Source of the DNA: an uncultured Clostridium sp.
Lineage (GTDB): Bacteria; Bacillota; Clostridia; TANB77; CAG-508
DNA length: 6,116 nucleotides
Assembly (NCBI GenBank): GCA_947062645.1
Contig: CAMSQT010000077.1
Location: forward strand, 1 to 6,116
Reading direction: 5' to 3'
Shown piece after piece: positions 6,094-6,116 of this stretch. How positions within the stretch are numbered: the first letter of the stretch is position 1; every line of letters begins with the position of its first letter. The position numbers and the translations under genes were made by a program. Below the pieces are notes generated by a model. It was not told the origin of the DNA, searched no databases, and saw nothing but the letters and a program-made list of their open reading frames with translations.

Positions 6094-6116
6094 TTTTCTT
6101 TTCCTCCTTGTTTTAG

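Overview
This window looks like chromosomal DNA from a low-GC, Gram-positive bacterium, probably an uncultured or gut-type Clostridia relative. The evidence is the AT-rich codon use, the strong Shine-Dalgarno sites, the sigma-A promoters, a clostridial-type GyrA, and a DnaD/DnaB-family initiation gene directly followed by a DnaI/DnaC-type helicase loader. I could not run any database search, so the taxonomy is an inference.

Layout. Positions 1-198 hold an imperfect hairpin and a perfect-consensus promoter. Positions 199-996 encode an unrecognised 265-aa protein that ends in a clear terminator. A second promoter (1080-1108) drives a replication operon on the + strand: a 326-aa DnaD/DnaB-like protein (1144-2124), then a helicase loader (2149-3157). 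A bidirectional terminator (3163-3192) separates this operon from gyrA (3198-5684), which is convergent on the - strand and has its own promoter. Upstream of gyrA, on the same strand, is a small lysine-rich, arginine-free protein (5812-6093).

The remarkable part is the helicase loader gene. Read conventionally it is broken into five frames. Skipping exactly one base at each of four places gives one uninterrupted 334-codon protein with all expected parts: N-terminal coiled coil, four-cysteine zinc motif, Walker A, Walker B, sensor 1 and an arginine-finger region. At all four places the in-frame codon is CGG, followed by T or C. Shifting +1 turns it into a glycine codon (GGT, GGC, GGT, GGT). 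These are the only in-frame CGG codons in the gene. By my count CGG is never used as a sense codon among about 77 arginines of gyrA (59), the DnaD-like gene (7) and the loader (11). This pattern suggests that CGG, perhaps as the quadruplet CGGY, is a +1 recoding signal in this organism, rather than that the gene has decayed or was badly sequenced.

One observation does not fit simply: the 265-aa gene at 199-996 uses CGG as apparent arginine in 4 of 12 cases and stays open without shifting. Either it is a recent arrival from an organism that reads CGG as Arg, or the recoding depends on context. The recoding model is an inference from one gene and needs a genome-wide test.
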